In this document: positions 7,210 to 11,950 of the stretch, piece after piece
Layout of the letters: every line of letters starts with the position of its first letter
Numbering within the stretch: position 1 is the stretch's first letter
DNA from: JBILVQ01 sp044370375
Lineage (GTDB): Bacteria > Bacteroidota > Bacteroidia > UBA4408
NCBI GenBank assembly: GCA_044370375.1
Contig: JBILVQ010000083.1
Span: 1 to 11,950, forward strand
Direction: 5' to 3'
DNA length: 11,950 nt
The notes under the pieces: model-generated
Databases searched by the model: none
What the model saw: only the letters and a program-made list of their open reading frames with translations
Told to the model about the DNA's origin: nothing
Program-made: the position numbers and the translations under genes

Positions 7210-8298
7210 ATGAGCTCGGCCAAAAATCTGATTTTCAAAACCTTATACCTTTTTGTGCTGTTCTTCTTGTGGAACAGTCACCTGTCTTTTGCGCAAGAGG
7301 AGGAAAAAACAGACACCGTTAAGGCTTCAACGCTCTTGCCCAATCAAGATGCAGAGATAAGCTATAACAACGGAATTACGCTGTTTACCGAGTCAAAATT
7401 TCAGGCTGCTATTGAAGAGTTTAGCAAAGCCATTACCTTAAAACCTGACTTTGATAAAGCCTATTTAAACCGGGGCATTGCGAAAGCAGAAACTGGTCAA
7501 TTTAAAGCGGCTTTAGAAGATTTTCTGATTGTTCAAACACTGAATATTGAAACCCCTAACCTCTTTTTCAACCTGGCCAAATGTTATCAAAACCTCAGCA
7601 AAAATCCTGAGGCCCTTGAGGCATTTCAAAAGGCCATTGAAAGAAACGACAATGCAGCACAATCTCATTACGGTAGAGGAACCATTTATTTCTTGGAAAA
7701 GGATTATCAAAAAGCTGAGGCTGAATTTACCAAGGCCATCGAATTAAAGGCTGATTATGCTTATGCTTACAACGATCGGGCAAGTACAAAAAAACAACTT
7801 GAAAACATGGATGGCGCCTTGGCCGACTATAAAAAAGCCGCTGAGCTACAACCCGAGGCAGCTTTTGTATGGAACAACCTTGGCAGCGTAAAGAAAAGAA
7901 AAGGAGATTTGGATGCGGCCATTGAAGATTACACCAAAGCCATTCGTTTAAAACCCGATTATTACATTGCTTACAACAACAGAGGATCGGCACGTTACGA
8001 TAAAGGTGATTTTAAAGGTGCAATTGAAGATTTTACCGAAGCCATTAAATTAAAACCCGATTATGAATTTGCCTACAACAACAGGGCCAATGCAAAATTT
8101 AAAATTAAAGATTATAAAGGTTCTGTTGATGATTGTACCAAAGCCATCCAGCTGAATCCTGAATATGCCGCTGCTTATATGAATCGCGGTAATTCCAAAG
8201 AAATGCTGCGTGATACCAAAGGGGCTTGTATCGATTGGAAAAAGGCGGTTGCCAAAGGTTTGGATACCCCTAAATCATTCATTTCAGATTGCAAATAA
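7210..8298 (+). CDS. Exported tetratricopeptide repeat protein (about nine TPRs)
   Basis: A 362-residue protein. Residues 1-29 are a signal peptide (basic start, LYLFVLFFLW core, SFA-Q cleavage). After a short acidic linker, about nine 34-residue TPR units tile without gaps from about residue 48 to 353. Each shows the pattern A..NRG.A....G....A..D...AI.L.P. Units at about 218-319 are nearly consensus (IEDYTKAIRLKPDYYIAYNNRG and the next repeat) and are similar at DNA level with a 102-bp period, pointing to recent internal duplication. TPR solenoids bind partner proteins or peptides, here presumably in the periplasm. No enzyme domain or lipobox is visible. Only one base separates its stop from the next ATG, so it is very likely co-transcribed and translationally coupled with the PorE-like gene, whose product is the natural candidate partner. 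Confidence 0.92.
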   Translation: MSSAKNLIFKTLYLFVLFFLWNSHLSFAQEEEKTDTVKASTLLPNQDAEISYNNGITLFTESKFQAAIEEFSKAITLKPDFDKAYLNRGIAKAETGQFKAALEDFLIVQTLNIETPNLFFNLAKCYQNLSKNPEALEAFQKAIERNDNAAQSHYGRGTIYFLEKDYQKAEAEFTKAIELKADYAYAYNDRASTKKQLENMDGALADYKKAAELQPEAAFVWNNLGSVKKRKGDLDAAIEDYTKAIRLKPDYYIAYNNRGSARYDKGDFKGAIEDFTEAIKLKPDYEFAYNNRANAKFKIKDYKGSVDDCTKAIQLNPEYAAAYMNRGNSKEMLRDTKGACIDWKKAVAKGLDTPKSFISDCK

Positions 8299-8299
8299 C

Positions 8300-8701
8300 A
8301 TGAGAACAATTCACTATATCATCTTCCTTTTCTGCTTTCTTCAATTTTCAGGCTCCATGGCCCAGAATATTGAATTTGAAAAAGAAAATTTTCCCGGACA
8401 AAAAGATCAATTGAAAGAGGCCAAAAGAAACATAGAAGAAGGCGATTACTTCTATGATATGAAGCAACCCGGTAAATATAAATTTGCACTCGAAAGGTAT
8501 CTGAAAGCCCAGGATTTCAACCCTAACAATGCACTGTTAAACTACAAACTAGGCATCTGCTACCTCTACTCGAATTTTAAAATAAAATGTAAACCCCATT
8601 TTGAAAAAGCTTTTCAATTAGACCCCTTGGTTTCTCCCGACATTCATTACTACCTGGGGCGTGGCTACCATTTAAACATGGATTGGGAAAACCCCTGTTA
8701 G
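8300..8701 (+). CDS. N-terminal TPR fragment of a broken PorE-like protein
   Basis: 133 codons from ATG at 8300. Residues 1-21 are a signal peptide (HYIIFLFCFLQFSGSMA-Q). The rest is a TPR-like helical domain (EFEKENF, FALERYLKAQDFNPNNALLNYKLGICYL, PHFEKAFQLDPLVSPDIHYYLG). It aligns along its whole length with residues 1-132 of the intact paralogue starting at 10415. The match stops after Asp-Trp-Glu at codon 130, followed by Asn-Pro-Cys and TAG. The missing continuation is in another frame. If translated alone this would be a small periplasmic TPR protein with no anchor; it is more likely the front part of a disrupted gene. Confidence 0.75.
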   Translation: MRTIHYIIFLFCFLQFSGSMAQNIEFEKENFPGQKDQLKEAKRNIEEGDYFYDMKQPGKYKFALERYLKAQDFNPNNALLNYKLGICYLYSNFKIKCKPHFEKAFQLDPLVSPDIHYYLGRGYHLNMDWENPC

Positions 8702-8717
8702 GGTCTTTATCGACAAT

Positions 8718-10244
8718 GTGGGCAATGTAATCAATACACAATACCCCGAATATGGTCCGGTCATTTCTGCTGATGAGGACATTATGATGTTTACTTCCAG
8801 AAGAAATACCACAACCGGAGGCGCTATTGATGAAAATTATGAGGAGTATTTCGAGGACATTTACAAATCGTATATGTTTAATGAAGCTTGGACTTCACCA
8901 ACCAACGCAGGTCCACCCATCAATACCGAAGGTCATGATGCTACCGTTAACCTTGCTCCCGACGGACAAAAACTCTTTACCTACCGCGATGATAAAGGCG
9001 CAGGGAATATTTATGAAAGTGTTTTGATTGGTGATAATTGGTCGGAACCCGAAAAAATGGGCAAAGCCATCAACTCCAGCTTCCACGAATCATCGGCCTC
9101 TATCTCTTATGATGGAAAGCAAATTTACATTGTAAGCGAAAGAATTGATGATTCTTATGGCGGTAGAGACATTTTTCTTTGCAGCCAAAATGCAAAAGGT
9201 AAGTGGGAAGTGGCACAGAATGCTGGTACCGTTATTAACACAGAGTACAATGAAGAAGGTGTTTTTATTGTGCCCGATGGAAAAACAATGTTCTTTAGCT
9301 CTGAAGGTCATAGCTCGATGGGTGGCTTTGATATTTTTAAATCAACTTGGGTTGATGGTGCCTGGAGCAAGCCCGAAAACATCGGCTACCCCATCAATAC
9401 ACCCGATGATGACGTGTTTTTTGTGATTGCTGCCAGCGGTAAACGTGGTTATTATGCTTCTGTAAAACCTGATGGCTATGGTGATCGGGACATTTACCTC
9501 ATCACTTTTCTGGGCCCTGAAAAACCACTTAAAATGGATACCGAAGACAACCTTTTGGCCAGCGTAACTGCACCCATCAAAGAAATGGCCATCGCCCAAG
9601 TAGTGGAAATAAAAGAAAACAAGGTTACTTTGTTAAAAGGGGTTATTACCGATGCCCTCACCAACCAGCCTTTAGAGGCAGAAATTACACTGATCGACAA
9701 CCTGAAAAATCTTGAAATTGCCACCTTTAAATCGAACAGTAAAACCGGTAAATACCTGGTTTCGCTTCCTTCCGGTATTAACTATGGTATTGCCGTAAAA
9801 AAGGAAAACTATCTGTTTCATTCAGAAAATTTTGATATCCCGGCAGATGCAAGCTACCAGGAGGTGGTAAAAGATGTTGCCCTTAAGAACATTGCGGTGG
9901 GAAACAAAATCGTGTTGAAAAATATTTTCTTCGACTTTGATAAGGCCACATTAAGACCTGAATCTACCGCTGAATTGGAACGTTTGACCAAATTGCTAAA
10001 CGATGTGCCAACCATGAGAATTGAAATTTCGGGTCATACAGATAACAAAGGCTCCGCAACATACAACCAAACCCTTTCTGAAAACAGGGCCAAAGCTGTT
10101 GTCGATTACCTTATTTCTAAAGGTATTGTTGCCTCCCGTTTGGAATACAAAGGCTACGGTTTGCAGCAACCCATTGCGCCCAATGAAACCGATGAAGGCC
10201 GTCAGTTGAACAGAAGAACCGAATTCAAAATTCTTAGCAAATAA
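8718..10244 (+). CDS. C-terminal part of a broken PorE-like protein: PD40 propeller, regulatory-like domain, OmpA domain
   Basis: Open frame ending at TAA 10242-10244. GTG 8718 is the first possible start and ATG 8784 the next, but homology to the paralogue already begins at Pro 8694 (PVRVFIDN), so neither looks like a natural start. Counting from 8718, about residues 10-270 carry five PD40 / beta-propeller strands (PVISADEDIMMFTS, NLAPDGQKLFTY, SISYDGKQIYIVSE, FIVPDGKTMFFSSEG, GKRGYYASVKPDGYGDRDIY). Residues about 305-373 form a carboxypeptidase-regulatory-like domain (LKGVITDALTNQPLEAEITL). Residues about 398-508 form an OmpA peptidoglycan-binding domain with FFDFDKATLRPES, Asp442 in GHTDNKG and Arg457 in LSENRAKAV, the residues that hold diaminopimelate in OmpA. 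This is the PorE domain order. Without a signal peptide this piece could not reach the periplasm. Confidence 0.82.
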   Translation: MGNVINTQYPEYGPVISADEDIMMFTSRRNTTTGGAIDENYEEYFEDIYKSYMFNEAWTSPTNAGPPINTEGHDATVNLAPDGQKLFTYRDDKGAGNIYESVLIGDNWSEPEKMGKAINSSFHESSASISYDGKQIYIVSERIDDSYGGRDIFLCSQNAKGKWEVAQNAGTVINTEYNEEGVFIVPDGKTMFFSSEGHSSMGGFDIFKSTWVDGAWSKPENIGYPINTPDDDVFFVIAASGKRGYYASVKPDGYGDRDIYLITFLGPEKPLKMDTEDNLLASVTAPIKEMAIAQVVEIKENKVTLLKGVITDALTNQPLEAEITLIDNLKNLEIATFKSNSKTGKYLVSLPSGINYGIAVKKENYLFHSENFDIPADASYQEVVKDVALKNIAVGNKIVLKNIFFDFDKATLRPESTAELERLTKLLNDVPTMRIEISGHTDNKGSATYNQTLSENRAKAVVDYLISKGIVASRLEYKGYGLQQPIAPNETDEGRQLNRRTEFKILSK

Positions 10245-10270
10245 TCAACAATTAAAGCAATTAATAATTT

Positions 10271-10317
10271 GCACCGGTCATGTAAACAACTGATTACCTG
10301 ACCGGTGCTTTTTTTTT
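10271..10317 (+). terminator. Rho-independent terminator of the TPR / PorE-like unit
   Basis: GCACCGGTCA (10271-10280) pairs perfectly with TGACCGGTGC (10299-10308), a ten-base GC-rich stem with an 18-base loop, followed directly by nine T. It begins 26 bases after the stop at 10244 and has no T-tract on the other strand, so it acts on plus-strand transcripts only. Confidence 0.9.
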
Positions 10318-10390
10318 CCTATTTCATGACCTCCAGCCAAATGAATTGTGGGTTGATCTTTCTTAACGTTTTAAGGTTTAATCTTTTTTT

Positions 10391-10398
10391 TATCTTTG
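10391..10398 (+). promoter_or_regulatory. TAnnTTTG -7 element of the second PorE-like gene
   Basis: TATCTTTG is an exact match to the Bacteroidota -7 consensus, preceded by a T-run and ending 16 bases before the ATG at 10415, which implies a very short leader. No clear TTTG is visible at the -33 position. Its location just after the terminator at 10271-10317 supports separate transcription of this gene. Confidence 0.5.
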
Positions 10399-10414
10399 TC
10401 AGAAATCGTACGTC

Positions 10415-11950
10415 ATGAAGGAAAGGCTTTCTCGTTTCACCCTCACACTTTTTTTCATTCTTGCGGGAATGAATTTTTGCTCTCTGGCACAAACCAATAC
10501 CGAATTTAAAAAAGAAAATTTTCTTAGTAACCTTTCGGGACTGGCATTGGCAGAAAAAGATATTAAAGCGGGTAACGATGCCTTTGAGGAAAGTCTCTTC
10601 CGTATTGCCTTGCAGAATTACTTGCGGGCCAATGATTTCAATCCTAACGATGCCTTGTTGAATTACAAAATTGGAGTTTGTTACCTCAACTCCAGTTTCA
10701 AAAGCAAAGCCAAAAATCATCTTGAAAAAGCACTTTCGTTAAAGAGCGATGTTGCACCGGATATTCACTATTACCTTGGTGTATGTAACCACCTCGAACT
10801 GAATTGGGAGAAAGCCGAATCAGCCTATGAATTGTACAAAAGCAAAGTGCTCTCAGAAAACAATGATGTGGAACTTAAAAAGGTGAACAAAAGGATTGAG
10901 GAGTGCGAAAACGGAAGAAGAATGGTAAAAAAACCCATTCGTGTAAAAATTGAAAATTTAGGTGCCGAGGTAAACTCAAGCTACACCGATTACAGTCCGG
11001 TAATTGACGAGGATGAAGCTACCCTTATGTTTACTTCCAGAAGACCGGGAACAACCGTAGGAAGCAATGGCGAAAAAGACGAATCCATTGATGAGTATTG
11101 GGAGGACATTTATGTTTCTTTCATGTTCAATGGTAAATGGGCAAAGCCCAAAAACATTGGAGCTCCGGTAAACACTACAGGGCATGAGGCCTCCAACAAC
11201 ATGTCGCCCGATGGTGAATTGCTGTTTATTTACATTGATAAAAACGGACAAGGAGATATTTACGCCTGTACCCTCGAAAACCTCGCTTGGAGCAAACCAG
11301 TTGAATTGAAAGCTCCGGTGAATACCAAATCGCATGAAACCTCTGCCAGCGTAAACAAAGGAAAGGATACGCTTTATTTTGTAAGTGAACGACCCGGAGG
11401 TTATGGAGGAAAGGATATTTACATGGTAACCCGTGTTGGAAATGCTGAGTGGGGAAATCTTCAAAACATCGGACCCATCATCAATACGGAATGGGATGAG
11501 GAAAGTGTTTATTTAATGCCTAGTGGAAAAACCCTTTACTTTAGCTCCAAGGGACATGATTCAATGGGCGGCTATGATATTTTCAGGTCAGAATGGGTCA
11601 ATGGTAAATGGTCGGATCCAATTAATCTCGGATACCCGCTGAGTTCTGCCGATGACGATGTAAATTTCGTTATGGTGAAAGGCGAGAAAAAAGGATATTA
11701 TTCTTCTGTTAAATATGAAGGCTTTGGAGAAAGAGATTTATACACCGTTAATTTCTTAACCGGCAAAGAAGAAACCGATAGTGCTGATGTTGAAGCCTTG
11801 GCCCTAAAAGAACGAATCATCAAAGGAAAAAAACTTCCTGGCAGCGCCATCCTGAAAGGTCTTGTAACCGATGGATACAACCAAACACCGCTTGCAGCTA
11901 CCATTCTTATTTCAGATGCATCCACCGGAATGCCAGTTGATACTGTTTTA
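10415..11950 (+). CDS. PorE-like TPR / PD40 propeller / OmpA-family protein, intact paralogue (3' end beyond window)
   Basis: Open for 512 codons to the right edge. Residues 1-26 are a signal peptide (FTLTLFFILAGMNFCSLA-Q); Cys22 is not in a proper lipobox. Residues about 45-170 are TPR-like helices (IALQNYLRANDFNPNDALLNYKIGVCYL, KNHLEKALSL, WEKAESAYELYKSKVL), including the stretch missing from the upstream copy. From about 190 to 445 come PD40 / propeller repeats (SPVIDEDEATLMFTSRR, NMSPDGELLFIY, FVSERPGGYGGKDIY, LMPSGKTLYFSSKGHDSMGGYDIF). At about 488 a carboxypeptidase-regulatory-like domain begins (ILKGLVTDGYNQTPLAATILI). By comparison with the upstream copy an OmpA domain should follow outside the window. 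PorE proteins of this layout tie T9SS complexes to peptidoglycan. About half the residues match the upstream copy by eye, so the duplication is not recent. Orthology to PorE itself is not proven, because this architecture is common in Bacteroidota. Confidence 0.87.
   Translation, partial: MKERLSRFTLTLFFILAGMNFCSLAQTNTEFKKENFLSNLSGLALAEKDIKAGNDAFEESLFRIALQNYLRANDFNPNDALLNYKIGVCYLNSSFKSKAKNHLEKALSLKSDVAPDIHYYLGVCNHLELNWEKAESAYELYKSKVLSENNDVELKKVNKRIEECENGRRMVKKPIRVKIENLGAEVNSSYTDYSPVIDEDEATLMFTSRRPGTTVGSNGEKDESIDEYWEDIYVSFMFNGKWAKPKNIGAPVNTTGHEASNNMSPDGELLFIYIDKNGQGDIYACTLENLAWSKPVELKAPVNTKSHETSASVNKGKDTLYFVSERPGGYGGKDIYMVTRVGNAEWGNLQNIGPIINTEWDEESVYLMPSGKTLYFSSKGHDSMGGYDIFRSEWVNGKWSDPINLGYPLSSADDDVNFVMVKGEKKGYYSSVKYEGFGERDLYTVNFLTGKEETDSADVEALALKERIIKGKKLPGSAILKGLVTDGYNQTPLAATILISDASTGMPVDTVL

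Larger units (their letters stand above)
8300..10244 (+). pseudogene. PorE-like TPR-PD40-CRD-OmpA gene interrupted by a frame break at about 8690-8701
   Basis: The two pieces above are one gene by domain order, by collinearity with the next gene and by the junction itself. The paralogue has 41 residues between its Trp-Glu (131-132) and Pro-Ile-Arg-Val; here only four bases (8690-8693) lie between the equivalent Glu and Pro-Val-Arg-Val. The net loss is about 119 bp if the two copies had equal length there, which is not a multiple of three and moves the downstream part by +1. Repaired, the protein would be about 690 residues. Both halves are otherwise undamaged, so the event is recent or is an assembly or sequencing error. 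The gene sits one base after the TPR gene and ends before a strong terminator. Confidence 0.7.

Noticed and set aside
8689..8695. A AAC CCC, a heptamer of the X XXY YYZ type in the zero frame just before the stop of the TPR fragment, suggesting programmed -1 frameshifting.
   Set aside because: A -1 slip enters a third frame that soon meets TAA and has no homology. The downstream PorE-like half needs +1, so the heptamer cannot explain the split.
10319..10720. Minus-strand open frame of 133 codons across the start of the second PorE-like gene.
   Set aside because: It is antisense to clearly conserved coding sequence and to the TAnnTTTG element, with no recognisable protein features.

Overview
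The window reads as chromosomal DNA of a Bacteroidota member, probably a free-living or environmental lineage. The signs are a subtilase with a C-terminal type IX secretion (T9SS) sorting-type domain, two OmpA-type proteins with the TPR / PD40 beta-propeller / carboxypeptidase-regulatory / OmpA layout of PorE, TAnnTTTG promoter elements just upstream of start codons, few recognisable Shine-Dalgarno sites, and moderately AT-rich composition. Nothing in the sequence fixes a genus.

Layout. Positions 1-1827 (minus) hold the N-terminal 609 codons of an exported protein: a regulatory-like beta domain followed by at least seven 66-67-residue TPR/coiled-coil repeats, running off the left edge. A short divergent spacer leads to a plus-strand FAD-dependent amine/amino-acid oxidase-like gene (1907-3052). 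It converges on a minus-strand pair: an M42 metallopeptidase (6048-7136) followed 20 bp later by a 992-residue secreted subtilisin-like protease (3049-6027). The oxidase and protease stop codons share the same four bases, TTAA.

From 7210 to the right edge everything is on the plus strand. A nine-TPR exported protein (7210-8298) is followed after one base by a PorE-like gene (8300-10244). That gene is split by a frame break at about 8690-8701, where comparison with its neighbour indicates that about 119 bp are missing. A strong intrinsic terminator (10271-10317) closes this unit. A second, intact PorE-like paralogue (10415 to beyond 11950) starts behind its own TAnnTTTG element.

Taken together this is a cell-envelope neighbourhood: periplasmic or outer-membrane-associated TPR proteins, peptidoglycan-binding PorE/OmpA-like proteins, a protease that itself looks like a T9SS cargo, and a cytosolic aminopeptidase. 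PorE is known as a T9SS component that links the machinery to peptidoglycan. Whether either paralogue here serves T9SS is inference. The features most worth a second look are the broken tandem PorE-like copy and the long repeat protein at the left edge. I did not find a clear new defence, mobile or RNA system.
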